A stretch of 64,000 nt of DNA from Rhexocercosporidium sp. MPI-PUGE-AT-0058 (Eukaryota > Ascomycota > Leotiomycetes > Helotiales): contig JAGTJL010000046.1 in NCBI GenBank assembly GCA_020746875.1, forward strand, positions 35,714-99,713, given 5' to 3'. Positions 44,201 through 56,300 of the stretch are shown here, piece after piece (position 1 is the first letter of the stretch; every line of letters begins with the position of its first letter). A program made the translations under genes and the position numbers. The notes beneath the pieces were generated by a model. That model ran no database searches, had not been told where the DNA came from, and saw only the letters and a program-made list of their open reading frames with translations.

Positions 44201-46402
44201 GTCTTGGTGGGTATATTTATATCTGCGGGTCGATCTCCGTGTACGAAACAATTATTTCGGGAATTCGACATGCAATTTACAACAACTGGGCTTCAACCAA
44301 AGAGTCCGCCGAAAACCTCCTCGCAGTTGCCTTTGCCGAACGGCGATTCATGCTTGACATCTTCATGACTCCCCAACCAATCTCGTACAACAGTCCCATC
44401 ATCTCCCTGGCTCAATTGGCCCAACATACTGGCCATAAGCCCAACTCTCGGATGTGGTTGGCTGTTCATGGCGGTGTCTATGATGTTACCGATTTCCTTC
44501 CAATGCATCCCGGGGGGACACTGATTGTCCGTGCCTCAGCAGGACTCGATGCTACCAAGACTTTCGACGAGCTCGCTCACACCTCAAACCCCGAAGTCAG
44601 TTCCCTTCTGTCCAAATATTTCATTGGTCACCTCGCACCTAAGCCAAGCTTCCACTCCCCTGAGCTCTCGGAACTCTACGACACATGGCACGTATATTTT
44701 CGAACATGCGTCGAGTCATTGACCACCCTTCATCTCGAAGTGGACCACATAATGCAAGACTCCAAGGTATGGTTCCAGAATGGTCTTTTCAACATGGGTG
44801 GCGTCAGGAAATTCTACCAGTTCCAATCACGGCTGATGCAGAATGGTTTCTCGATGATCTTTGGAGTCAAGATGCAGGAGTTGCATCTGAAGCTAAGCTA
44901 TGCCCTCGCCTCTCTCAAGTCAGGTTCTTCAACTTCCCGGTTTCCCGACATCATTGGTATCGTGACGAGAGCGCAGTCAAGCCCCGCTAGTGCGCAAGCA
45001 AGCAATGAGATTGCTCAAATCGGGCAGTTTGTCTGCAACAGCCAAGGGGCACAATTCCAAGAAAATGGTATCTTGAAGTATGCTCAAACAGTGACGGCAT
45101 TAGATGTGGAATTCTTGGAGGAAATTCTATCAGAAGTGTGCAAGGGTATGGAGTCATTCGAAGGAATCAAGCGACTCGAAGATGGTCGAGGAAAGCAGGT
45201 TTGTCATGACTCATCCATTTCTCAGCCTCACAGTCTTCAGACAGAGAGCTGACAAGTATTGACAGGGCATCCTCAAAATATCTGCTTACCTTCTCACAAT
45301 CCTTGAACGTATTGCCCAGCGACTCGAGATTTTCTACTCCCGCCTCGCAACACACACCATCTATACCCCCGCCCTCGAAGCCAACCCAGCACGAACCAGA
45401 TGGAATACCCTCCGCCGCAAAATATCTGACGGGTCCTTCTTCATTCTCGCACATGATTCTGACTTTGACCATCCCGCGAAAGAATACCAGAATCCATACC
45501 GTGCAACACGCCACGAACAACAGGATGTCGACTTCGATGATGTGGTTAAACAAGTCCGAGCTGCCCTTTCGGACAGTGATACACCTCATCAAAACACCCC
45601 GAGAGTTGAACCTGGACATGGTGGGAGACAAGAACCTTCAAAAGAGCGAAGAGGGCTAGCAGCTGAGCATACGCTTCGCGCCCAGCCAAATCTCAAATCG
45701 CCATCGAGTTTCGAAGTGCACGAGCAGCGAAGTGCACTGAACAGAATCAGCTTGTTCATGGACAAGAATACACAGAACATCAACCGACTATCTCAGATGC
45801 CTGGACTGGAAGGTGTGAGTTATCAAGCCATCCTCAACGCCTATGGAGGCGCAAAAGGCAAAGATAGTCCGCTTCCTCCTGTACCACCGTTACCGAGCAG
45901 CGCAAATAGTCTTGGACAGAGCAAGTCACCTTTGCCAAGAGATACCACGCTCCATCATCGTCGTCAGCAATCACCGGCAACGATTGCAAATCTTGCGCCT
46001 AGCACTATGAACTCGCCTCGTAACGCGCAAAGAAGGGCATTTTCCCCGGCAGATCTTCGACGCGTTCCTTATTCTAGCATCGATGAGACGAAATCCCGTT
46101 CCAGAGCCAGTTCGCGGGGCAGTGTAGAGAGTGGTAAGTCTCATACTGTCGGACTGCGAACTCGTAGACCTACACTGATTGATAACTTTGCTGTGCCTCT
46201 TGGCCTGAAAGTTCGAGGACAAGTTGGGGGAGGAGATGGGATGAGCGCTGGCATCGGTGGTGGGCCTAGAAGTGAGGGTGGAGGCGGGAGGAGGAGAGGG
46301 GACAGTGATCGTGGACGTGGATTGGGAATCAGACCTATCACTGTCTTGACTAGTGGTGGTGGAGGTATGAATTTGAGGGAGCTGAGACTCGGTGGAGATT
46401 GA
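41211..46402 (+). CDS. IDO-like dioxygenase fused to FAD/NAD(P)H reductase and cytochrome b5 (in-frame TGA)
   Basis: Seven exons (41211-41354, 41399-41849, 41893-42191, 42235-42471, 42518-42833, 42881-45198, 45266-46402) total 4,902 nt: 1,633 codons plus stop. Residues of about 60-520 match indoleamine 2,3-dioxygenase (MDLRWPVFNDRGEAMF, WGQRYAKFSAPLS, LPLFLLMDAFMGR, GTHRYKVYGFLE; the His of THRYK is the probable proximal heme ligand). About 545-976 is a P450-reductase-like module without flavodoxin: FAD motif RTYS (731-734), GVSS (773-776), GGSGIAPFRGF (820-830), YICGS (near 931). About 986-1068 is cytochrome b5 (HPGG 1025-1028, second His 1049). A roughly 500-residue tail is Ser/Pro/Arg/Gly-rich and probably disordered. 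The inferred electron route is NADPH to FAD to b5 to dioxygenase heme. Codon 392 is TGA, so as written the protein would stop inside the IDO domain; all later sequence stays open. Confidence 0.88.
42560..42562 (+). other. In-frame TGA inside the IDO domain
   Basis: Codon 392 of the spliced fusion gene, between PLSR and VPALSGLALPLF. The same frame is kept from 42,518 to 42,833. I tried donors and acceptors around it and found no splice that removes the stop while keeping the conserved residues. Family members usually have a basic residue or short loop here, so a CGA to TGA change is the simplest origin. A base-calling error or stop readthrough are alternatives. Confidence 0.8.
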
Positions 46403-48229
46403 CGGATGTGACTGACTTGTGGTGGTAAGAGGTCAGACGCTGTAAATATCATATTTCGTTAGACTGATAAGAGATCAATTTGAGATGGCCCATACTGTTC
46501 AACTCTCCGTTATTCCATGATAACTTATCCTATGAAGACTCCAAGATCACAGTGATACATGTGTTTTGAGCAAGAGGTCTCTATCTGGCATTTCTTTTTG
46601 TTGATATTCTTCAGGGGCTCGCTTAATTGTTGGCTGCCAATTTCCCACGTCTTCGTTTCATTTTTCAACATGTAAATTTCTTTCCAATCAATCAAAAGGA
46701 CCATCAAATTTACCCAAATCCCACTCCTTGCTAGCATTTCAACACAAAGACCTAAATCTACGATGTCGCTTTCTTTTGAGCAGGCCCCCAGGCCAGGCTC
46801 TCCAGGTTCGAATATGTCCCCACAATGGGGCTTATCGATAATCTTAGCGTTAATAGACGAAGCTCACCACGATCACCACGAAGACACACGGTTCCTTCTC
46901 CACGCAGCCTCCTCGACTGGCACGCAGATGCTCGATAATCTGAACAAGCAGCTAGAATTGATTGTCGGACTGCGATACTTTTTTCTGCGGCATTGGCTGG
47001 CGTTCAATCACCGTCCTACCACGAGCGTTCTGATATCGAACTCCCCCAAACAATCCTCTCCCGATACACGACACAGCAGACGAACACTTTCCTCTTCCAT
47101 ATACAACTCGATACTTGGGTCACAGCATACATGATGACGAGAGAAGAGATAAGAGTCAGTAGCGTAGATGTGGCACATGGTGCCGATTGCGCACGTATGA
47201 TATACTGGACGCGGAGTGACAAGTTGGATGGATAGGAATTCAACTGCAGCACCAGACTTCCGCGTGACGGGAGAGCATCAGAACGGAGGCAGCAGAAATC
47301 CTCCACGGCTCATCTACCAATCGACCAGAATCCTTCATGTCAGCAAGCTACCGTGCTCCAAGGAGACTACTCACTGCTCGAAGCCCACCGCACTCGCTCT
47401 ACCACGCCCTCAGAACACCACAAACAAGAAGACTGTCCTGTTCTGGCCTTTCAGAATCATAGCCTGCCCTCTACATCGAAAATACTTGGATAGCAGCCCG
47501 AACTCCCTTGGCTGGAAGATACCCAAGAACCCTAGCAGACAAGCAAAGGCGACATCTGCCCCCTTCGATTTTTATATACAGTCACGAATAGCTCGAAAGG
47601 TCCAGCAGGCAATTCCAGATACATATGACCCCAAGAGGTACCAGAACGAAAACACCGGCAGAGATACAGAAAACCTGCGCTACACGTAGCAAACAGTGGC
47701 AAGCATCGTCTCATAGTGCTGAATCTCACATAGCACTGGACAGATATGGGATTCTAGGCTTTCCTTCGTCTGCCCTACGACAGCTTCGGCTTGGGACATA
47801 TGTCCAGCAGACGAATTTTATCGGGACTCTTGGGTTATGATATGCTGAACTTCGGCTTAGGGGTTCGACCCGCAGGAGAACTGGGTATACCTGGGAAATC
47901 TTTGTGTTGGACAAGGATACACAATGGTGCCTGACGATGGAGTCACGGCTCGAGAGATACGAGACTTTCCTTGCGGTGACAGCTGTCTACAGAGTCCTAG
48001 CTTTCCAGCTACGCCTGAGAACGGCGATGGGAATGGATATGCGGAGGCGTACTGCTCTGTAATTCTTCATGACTGAATGCACCCGAGCATGCGATGGAGC
48101 TCAGTGAACATATCGGACATGGCTCAAGATTTCCTTCGCTCTTTTCCTACGTCAATTGTGGCAGGCGTGGGATCTATCAATATGTATGTTGACTTGGCCA
48201 AAAAGGGCTCACTTACGAGCCCGCCAGCA
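46403..48229. other. Region with unidentified, possibly degenerate coding sequence
   Basis: 3' flank of the fusion gene, then about 1.4 kb with overlapping plus-strand ORFs (46,763-47,134; 46,993-47,235; 47,216-47,689; 47,625-47,840; about 47,840-48,090). The first starts MSLSFEQAPRPGSPGS and has good codon use. A later frame with GFDPQENWVYLGNLCVGQGY also looks protein-like. I could not join them with convincing introns or name a family. Either a multi-exon hypothetical gene or a decayed one. Confidence 0.3.
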
Positions 48230-48239
48230 CGGGTCCGTG

Positions 48240-48660
48240 CGCTTTAGGCTATTCACCCACCACAACATTAATTCTATGTAGATCAAAAGTATTTAATTAA
48301 GGGTAGACTACCCGTGGCGCTGCATAAGTACATTAACCCAATGTTCCTACTTTAAAATCAATTGATCGATTTAATCTTAAGGTATAGCCTCCCACTCTTT
48401 AGTTATAGTTTAGCATATCTCCTCAACCGTCGTAGGCTAGTGTTAACGTTTATGTAAAGCTTGCTTTATTTAACGCCAACACTTCTCAATTAGGTTCATA
48501 TTTAGTAAAGTAAAAGGATAAGACATAAGAATAATCCTATGCTTTGTACGGAACTTAACGCAGCAATTCGTTCCTATACCCGAAGCACCAAGGCAGCTGA
48601 CCATAGAGTACATGAAGCAGCATATCATGTCTGCATGATAAGACCACCAACCTGGGCCCG
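48240..48660 (-). pseudogene. Tc1/mariner transposase C-terminal remnant
   Basis: Minus strand from about 48,520 down to 48,270 reads NLIEKCWR, then IKQALHKR, PTTVEEICY and KEWEAIP with one or two RIP-type stops. This is the C-terminal part of a Tc1-like transposase around the third catalytic residue (PDLNPIExxW motif). Sequence up to about 48,640 is probably part of the same gene. It is AT-rich and inactive, and touches the 3' end of the terpene synthase. No inverted ends were found. Confidence 0.75.
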
Positions 48661-48662
48661 CA

Positions 48663-50269
48663 TCAATTCTGAGTATATGATTGAAGGACCGCAGCATGCT
48701 TCTTGAACGTCATCATCCAAGCCTGAAATGCCGACAAGACCAGCTCCAACCCACCTGGCACAACTTTGGCCTCCTGTTCCAGAAAGATAATTCTTTGGAC
48801 CCGCACGATCTCCTTCATATCCCCGAAATATCTGTCGGATCGAAAGCTGATCCAATCAGCATAGCACTTATGATCAGAGGAACGACTTACTGCCAATGCA
48901 AACTCGCTAGCATGATTGTCCGGGTCCCTTCAACAAATTTCGCTATATCAGGACCGTGCGGGAATTTCGTTTTAACATTCAACCATTCCTGGTAGCTCTC
49001 GTCGAGCATGTCTCCAGCACGATTGAATGCTTGTTGAGTGGTCATTCCACCGTTGCGAAGGACAGTGATCAAGTTATGCGGGACACCCTCGGCCTAGACA
49101 GGTTAGCAGTGTCGACAGGACTCGATCTACTTACCTCTTCCTTCTTATACGATATGATATCGTTTTGGCTCTTGAGTGTCAGAGAGGTCCCCAGAGTGTT
49201 CGGTTTACTCACATCAAAATCACGTCGATCACAACCCTTTTGAGCTTCTCGAAACACTCCTGTTCGTATACACCTGTGCTGAGATCTTGAGTTGAAGGGC
49301 GTATCTTTGTTGTCAGCATCCCAATCGCTCTGTTTTGCCGGCATTGACTTACTCCATCAAAGCAATAACCGGAGTCACGCCAACACCACGCCGCCGTACA
49401 TCTAGGTACTCCGACAAGTCAGGAGTTCTCTCTTCTGAGTGATGACCGACATGCTCAAGGGCACCATGGCAGTACTCGGTCATTGCATACAAGAATCTGT
49501 TCTGGATGGCTGAGGATGTCAGCTCCTTGAAAGTACTTCTCTAGTGGTTGAGCCAGGCTAACCTTGGGTGGATGACTTGATGTGTCAGTAGAATCTTTAA
49601 AGGTAGGTCAGCCGTACTTTCTTAACCCGATCCCACACAGTATCATGAATCTCGATGAAGGCTGAAGCTTTCTCGTCACGTGCCCCTCCTCTCATCACCA
49701 AGAGCAGATTGTCCATCACCTCTTTCGCTGCATTGGGATCGTCCTTCAAGTTCCCGTTGTCAAAGACTACATCTGTGAGTGATTTCCTTCCGTGTCCATG
49801 AAGACTCACCATCGTCGAATGGAAATACCTGAGATGTCAGTGAAGTCCTTCGCCGCTTGGGTCACTTACCCAGTTACCCCAATCACACAGCGTCCTCAAC
49901 TCATTCAGTCCTGCATCCGGGACGGCAACAGCACAGAACCAAGCAAAGTCTGTCTTGGATATTATTTTCCTCATCTTACCACTGGCGTCGAGTTTTCTTC
50001 ATGGTCAGCTTGCATCATCCTTACTTCCACCAGACTCACTTTGCGATCCATTGCTCTGCTTCTACTTTGACCTCCTCGTAGAATGGGTTGACTCTAAGCG
50101 TAGCCGACATGAATGACTTGAACATATCAGGCATTTTGATGGCCATCTTTCCTGGCGGAATAGTGATGTTCGAAGCAGTCCCCTGAGGTCGAATGGTCCC
50201 GGGTTCCTTCTGCGTGCTTTCGAGACCGAGAGGTAGAAGCACCGTGGAAGTGAGTAATTGAGTCGACAT
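48663..50269 (-). CDS. Fungal terpene synthase (class I), apparent frameshift
   Basis: Ten exons on the minus strand (50269-50040, 49996-49870, 49828-49810, 49766-49618, 49575-49563, 49509-49353, 49304-49213, 49168-49135, 49093-48891, 48846-48663), nine introns of 41-53 bp; two exons are only 19 and 13 nt. About 400 residues. Class I motifs are clear: FPFDDVFDNG (the DDxx(D/E) metal site) formed across the third intron, and the NSE/DTE triad as NDIISYKKE. TRTIMLASLHW and FRSDRYFG match the aristolochene-synthase-like C-terminal helices. It would cyclise farnesyl or geranylgeranyl diphosphate; the product cannot be told. In exon 7 the frame slips by one near 49,262-49,273: VY before and ECFEKLKR after are in different frames, with no intron to explain it. 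The 3' end abuts a Tc1 fragment, so the last residues may not be original. Confidence 0.88.
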
Positions 50270-50840
50270 GTTGATTTGGAAGAATCTTCTTGATCACTGT
50301 GTAGAGAAGGGCAGCTATTTTTGATGGCGTTTACAGGAAAAGACCTGTGTTTATGTCAACTTTCAACTGAAAGCAATCACTCCGACTTTTATTGGTCCTT
50401 CCATGGTGCCTCTCTAGATTCCTCCAACCTCATCGTTTGTATCATGTGTGCGATTCCATCTGCGCCGCGTTCCTCCACACTTCGACCAACGCATCCTTCA
50501 ATTACTTTCGTGCTCATCATCTGCTTCTTGGATTGCATACTATGCCAGCAAGCGCAAGTAGTCCACGGTGTCCGCTTCCCGGGCCCCCTCGACCCCATCG
50601 TCGCTGCTGACATCACGATCGTTGTAGCTCAATCCACCATCGAAATGGCTGATCGAAGGCTCAATTCCCTGCGACGCAAAAAACCTCTGGAGCCGAAATT
50701 AAGTGTAGGTAAACGCATGGATTTTTAAGTATACGTGAAGATGCTCAGAACTGCCGTAAAGGACTCTACATTATAGTGTCGCCGTAGAGCAGCATCACCT
50801 GTTGAACTTGGTCGAGTAGCGCACTTGGATAGCCCTTATG
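50270..50840 (+). other. Terpene synthase upstream region with a possible truncated 5' exon
   Basis: Divergent from the terpene synthase, a plus-strand frame starting ATG at 50,645 (MADRRLNSLRRKKPLEPKLS) runs to a GT donor at 50,705 and then meets AT-rich repeat sequence. It may be the first exon of a neighbour whose remainder was lost, or chance. No other feature seen. Confidence 0.35.
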
Positions 50841-51747
50841 CTCCGGCTAAGGAGGTCCTTATAGATCTCCTCCCACGAACAACCGTCTTTTCTTATTAAG
50901 AGTATTGTATCTTCTTCTTTTAACTAAAAAGCCCGGCACTTCTTAACTTTAGTAATGCTTAAAGTATCTTAGAATATATAGCAGCTTTATGATCGTTCTT
51001 TAGTATTATAAGATTAATCGGTATACGAACGTGATTCAAGACTAATAATAATTTAAACTTAATATTATATATTATATTATGTCCGATCCTAATGCATTTA
51101 AAGAAGCCTTAGAATAACCATTGCCGACGCTCAGTAACTGATATCGCTTCTAACGACTTAAATGGGCTTCGGGAGGGTCGCGAGGCATATTAATAGCTAT
51201 TAACGACGAAGATCGACTGACACTCGTAATCAACCTGAAGTCGCGCGTCGTCGATTTCAGGTATAATAATCGATAACGTAATAAAGAGAATAGGCTGTCC
51301 GATATGGACTTTTAAAGTATGTCTTCGGGAGGTGGTTAGAGTCACGGTAGATATTAAGCGTAGCTTTTGTCTCTTTATAAGTCGTAGGTCCTCGTCGCTT
51401 ATATCGCAGGCGTTATAATTATTATTAATGTTCGCGGAATAATAAGTATTGCTATTAACGTCTATATATATGTCTTAGTGCCCTTGCTTTAATATTATAA
51501 GGTTGCCCCTTAAGATAAGGTCGGCTAATACAGAAGAGCGAGAGGCTCATAACGTATAGCGATACTTATCATTAATTAGAGTTGCTGAATATATAAGAAG
51601 AATATCACGTTGTGCTTCGCTCGAAGGACGAGGATAAGACCTCGTTCGAAATAAATTCCGTTAATAACTTATTTCTTAAGATTTCCAAAACCGGGGCATT
51701 TATAAAGTAAGTAGTTACTTTTAAGTTAAGCGACTAATATAAGGCTA
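50841..51747. repeat. AT-rich degenerate sequence left of the pogo element
   Basis: RIP-like composition starts abruptly near 50,840. No readable transposase or polymerase, and no terminal repeats recognised. Probably the rest of an older element into which the pogo element inserted. Confidence 0.5.
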
Positions 51748-54230
51748 ATAGTCGGTGCTCCTCCTGTAATTCTGCGGGCCCTCGCTTACAGTCGGGGAAA
51801 GCAAGTGTTACAAGAAAGCAAGTGTCATAGCTCAGATTGCGCTAATACGTGAACCTCACTAAAAAACGCGTAACTTTAATCGCGACTATAATAAACCTAT
51901 ACTCTATTCCCTTACTACCACTTAACGGCACCTATTTATAAATTAACAATTATAAAGACTTTCCCTAAAGGCAACTTTTATAAAGTCTACGCTACTAAGG
52001 CCGACTATAATAGAGCTTTTTAAAATACTAAAAATTAAACTCTAAAGAACCCTAAAGAGTTACCACACGTTATAGCGCCAATATATTACGTTAAAAAAGA
52101 CTCTTTACGTTAATTAATTTATAAGCTAAAAAATAAGACGCAAAATAAAATTAAAAACTTTAATAGCCATAATAAAAATAACAAAATCCTAGCTTTAGCG
52201 CAAGAAGAGGCTATTCGACAGTATTACTATAAGCAATAAGAGCTCGGAATAGGAGTAACTCATGAAATAGTCCGGGCAGCAATTAGGCACTTGCAAGCTA
52301 TAAGAATCATTTGTTTTATATTTAATTTAATATTAATTAAATATAAGCTTAAACTCCTCCTTTGCCTCCGCCTTTTAAACGTTAGTTTGCCGACTAGTTA
52401 AGGGCTAATAAGAACCTCTATACTATTAAAACAAAGCCAATTAAGCACGTTAAACTTAAGTCGTATATAAAAAAAGACGTTAAGTAATAGTTCGTTAAGT
52501 TAGGCGAAGCTATAAAGAAATATAAGATTAATTTTAATAAAAAGATATTAAATATGGACGAATCTAGCGTACGGGTTAAGTGCCCTTTGGGAGAAAGCGT
52601 AATTATCTTTATAAAAGTTAAAGAGTTATATACGACGTCTTTAAAGAACCGGAAATCCTTAACAGTTCTTAAAACTATTAAGAGAGACGGGAAAAAGACT
52701 TTATTATTATTTATTATTATTTTAGATGAGAAAATAATAAAGAATTAGATTTTTAATAAGCTCGTTAACAATAAGACCCTTAATAATTCTCTTACCGGTT
52801 ATATTAATAACAATATTATTATGCGGTACGCCAACTATTTAATTAAGTATTCTTATACTAAACTAAATAAACTATAAAAAATCTTACTTTTAAACGGCCA
52901 CGAATCACACAAATATTTCCCTTTTTAAGTTAAATATATAAAGAATAACATTTACTTATTTTATTTTCTTAATTATTTTACGTATATTTTATAACCTTTA
53001 AATATTAATATCTTTCGTCCTTAAAAATATTATTATTTTATAACTATTGTCGTAACTTTACGTAGCCTAGACTTTAAGTACACTATTACCTCTTTCTTTT
53101 AAAATCTTATTTAAATACGTTAACAAGTTATATAATAATATACAATTATTAACGCATTTATAGCTTTTAATATGTAGCCATATAATATTAAAGCCGGCCT
53201 TAAAAAAATGCAATTATATATATATAAAAAAAAAGAAAACTCTAATAAATATTAAGGCTAAAGATATAAACCTAAACCTCCTAAAACTACTTCTTTTTAA
53301 GCCTCACGAACTATGGAATACAGCCGCTATTATAAACTCTTTATTAATAAAGATCTCATTTAATTTTTAAATAATTTCCGCGAGATATTTAATCGTATAA
53401 TATAAGATGCTTCCGTAAAGCTTTAGATGGCCTATTTAATTATTATTAAATATATTATTTTATAGTAGAAGATTAAGGAGGATAGAAAACGCAAGAAGAC
53501 GTTTAAAAGAAGTATTTATAAAGGCGGAGGTACTAAAAACGTCAACGACTTACGAGAAAAGATACGTATTCGGGAAGAGACTGAAAGGACGGAGGCTTTA
53601 TGGAAAGCTTAACGTGCACTTATATAAGTTATTAATAAATTAAAGGAGGCTCTTAAAATCAAAAGGGTTTAAGCTAAGAAAAATAATAAAGTTAATAAAG
53701 AGTTATTAAAGGCCTATAAAGCTCGTGAAGACCTACCTTTAGCGTACCTTTTAATCCCTAAAAAAGAGCCTAATAAGCATCCTAACGCGTTAAAGGCCTT
53801 GAGTTTAACCTCTGAAGGACACGTTAAGTATTATTACGTAATTATATAAGCTTAATTATAAGTCGATGGAATAGAAGGAAAAGAGGTTAGTTTTTTAATA
53901 AAGCTTATACTTATAAAAATAAAGGTTATTGACTGTAATTAATATATAAAATCGTCAGCTTTGCCAAAAACAGCTGTGCCGGATTACTTAGAGAGCTCTG
54001 ACGAAGAGTTTAATATAAGCTTAATTAACTTAATTACACGGAATGTAAGCTTTATACGTTTTTAAATAATTGTCATAAAATTCGTTGTCTAGCGTATCTT
54101 AATTAAATGGTATTCCTATTAAAATTTAATTAGTCGGCTAATTTGAGTTGTGACACTAGCTTTCCTATAACACTTGCTTTCCCCGACTGTAAGCGAGTGC
54201 CCGCAGAATTACAGGAGGAGCACCGACTAT
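51748..54230 (+). mobile_element. Fot1/pogo-type DNA transposon with long inverted ends
   Basis: 2.5-kb element flanked by TA (51,746-51,747 and 54,231-54,232). Both ends begin ATAGTCGGTGCTCCTCCTGT and stay inverted-repeated for about 80 bases with few differences. The ends have normal composition whereas the interior is strongly AT-rich. A DDE transposase remnant lies on the plus strand. The length fits Fot1-like elements of filamentous ascomycetes. Confidence 0.93.
52080..53990 (+). pseudogene. Fot1/pogo transposase remnant
   Basis: Plus-strand frame around 52,550-52,750 reads NMDESSVRVKCPLGE, then YTTSLKNRKSLTVLKTI and DGKKTLLLFII. This is followed near 52,890 by LLLNGHESH and near 53,060 by a PLD-like block, matching the DDE_1 domain (MDExG, DGHxSH) of pogo transposases. 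An upstream helix-turn-helix-like part lies near 52,200-52,300. Many stops; inactive. Confidence 0.85.
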
Positions 54231-54232
54231 TA

Positions 54233-56300
54233 TGTGAGCCGCATACTTCTGGTATTCATTTTTGCTCGTTGGCGCCACCAATGGATTTGATCGGACATAG
54301 GTTTTAAACTCTGGCCACAAGCACAAATGGCCACAGATATAAGTCGGCTCTGGAAAGCAATGTGTAGGTGTAATGATCACTGGCACGCTGAGGTGACTAT
54401 AGCATAATAGAATAACTAGAGAAGCGCTGTAGACTCGCTGGTGATATTTTAATTATATAAAAGTTAATTACTAAGGAGGGAAGATTACTTCTTCTCTTTT
54501 ATTGTCTTTATAAAGGCAATAATTACGTAATTAACGCTAAGAGCACAGACTATTATAATATCTCCCTTTTTATTTACTTTTGTCTTAAAAGTAAGAATAT
54601 ATTATAGCCCTTAGCCAGCGCTATACTAGCGATTCGCTAACGAATTAAATTTTTTATTATTTATTTTAAAAGTGAATTCTAAAGAAAATAAAATAGGGTA
54701 AAAGCCACTAATAGGAGGGGTTTAGCGCCTATTAAGTATATAATACTTCTCCCTCTTTATAACCTTTTTTAATTAATAATAATAATTATAATAAATTATA
54801 AATTATAACTACCCCTCGATTTTGATGATGTCGTATTTTAATAGGTACTTAACCGACGGTTCCTTTAGCCGTAAGCGTAAAAGTAAGACCTTTAGCTTTA
54901 CCGTAATTAACGCTAGTAATACCCCGACTAAACGCTAGCGAACCTCAGCAATTTCTTTAAAGATAATTAATATTAGCGATTAAGATAATAATAATAAAAA
55001 TTTTAAAAATAACGTCCGATTTTTTTAACGAATTTTATTTAAAGGAAAGAAGAATACGCGTATTCGATCTTTAAGTAGAGCTATTGTGAATGAAAGCGAC
55101 GTTCGTTAAGAGTTATGTTTGCGTTGCGCCGACGAGGTTTAAGAGTTCCCCGATCTCTAATGCTTTAATAACTTTAGCTTATTTATTATAAAGTATTTAA
55201 ATTATTATAAATAGGGTAAGCCGTGTAAATTAATAAGTTAAATTTTTTCTATTTGCTGGCGAGGCATAGGCTAATAACTAACGAGGTCTCGGTTAAGTTA
55301 AAATCACTCCTTAACGATTTTCTTAAAACTGCCTTTTAATTTAATTTTAATAAAATTAAATAAGTCGATTTTAATGTTATTTAATTTATTTTTAATTAAG
55401 AGAAGCGTCGCGTTAATTATTTTATTAAAGTCTTTGACGCCGAAGCTTAAAAGTCTTTATAAAAGCCTATAATGTCCTCGACTAAAGAACTTTATATTAG
55501 CGTTATATTAGCGATTAACGGACTATATAACGCGTTAATCTTAACTCTTTCTTAAGAATTCGAGGACTTAAAGGAAAGCAATATTAAGTTTATAATTAAG
55601 ATTTCTAGACTTTAAAAAGTAAGTAAACTTAATATTTATTAATAAGTTATTTATTAACCTCCGGTAAAGGACTTCCGAAAGGTTTACTTTAATTTCTTTA
55701 AGGACGGTATAATTAAAGACTTTAAGGCCGGAGCTATTAAGAATAGTAATTATATTAATATTATTAAGAACTTAAGTAATAAAAATAAATCTGAGGTTTT
55801 TACTTAATAATTTATTAATAAGAGACTAGCGTTTACTCGACGAGGCATTTTAATTTTTTAATTTTCTTAAGTATTACGTTCTTATTTTAGCGTAAATAAA
55901 TAATATAAGCTTCTTTTTCTCTTAAGCACTATTATTTAAATTATAATATTTAATACGCCTTTAAAATTATAAAACCTTATAAGTAAAAGTAAAAAGATAT
56001 ATAATATTATAATATATTTTTAGCGAGTCGTCGACGTGGCCTTAACGACTCTCCCTTAAACCCTTTAAAAAAATAAGAAGTTATAAGCTTATCTTCGCCG
56101 GCGCTTCGCCTTCCTTTTCGTGACGTTTCGACCTTTTAGTAACTCGACTAACTCTTAGAGATTAATAAAGTTCTTTATTAACTTTTAAAAATTATGCGCT
56201 AAGCCAAATCCTTTTTATTTAATAAGGTATTATTTTTTGCCTTTAATTACTTATTAATTTAAGAAAGTCTTAATAACTTATTACTTTTCTTTATTAACGA
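54233..56300. repeat. Mixed flank and RIP-degraded sequence
   Basis: 54,233-54,450 has normal composition and could be original flank or the start of an LTR (TGACTATAGCATAATAG at about 54,394). From 54,450 it is AT-rich. Around 55,110-55,230 a plus-strand frame reads LCLRCADEV then CFNNFSLF and GKPCKLI, a Cys pattern (CxxC...C...C) seen in hypothetical proteins of fungal repeats. The identity is uncertain. Confidence 0.4.

Noticed and set aside
54165..54386. 73-residue minus-strand ORF across the right end of the pogo element
   Set aside because: It spans a transposon terminus and unrelated flank, so it cannot be a conserved gene.
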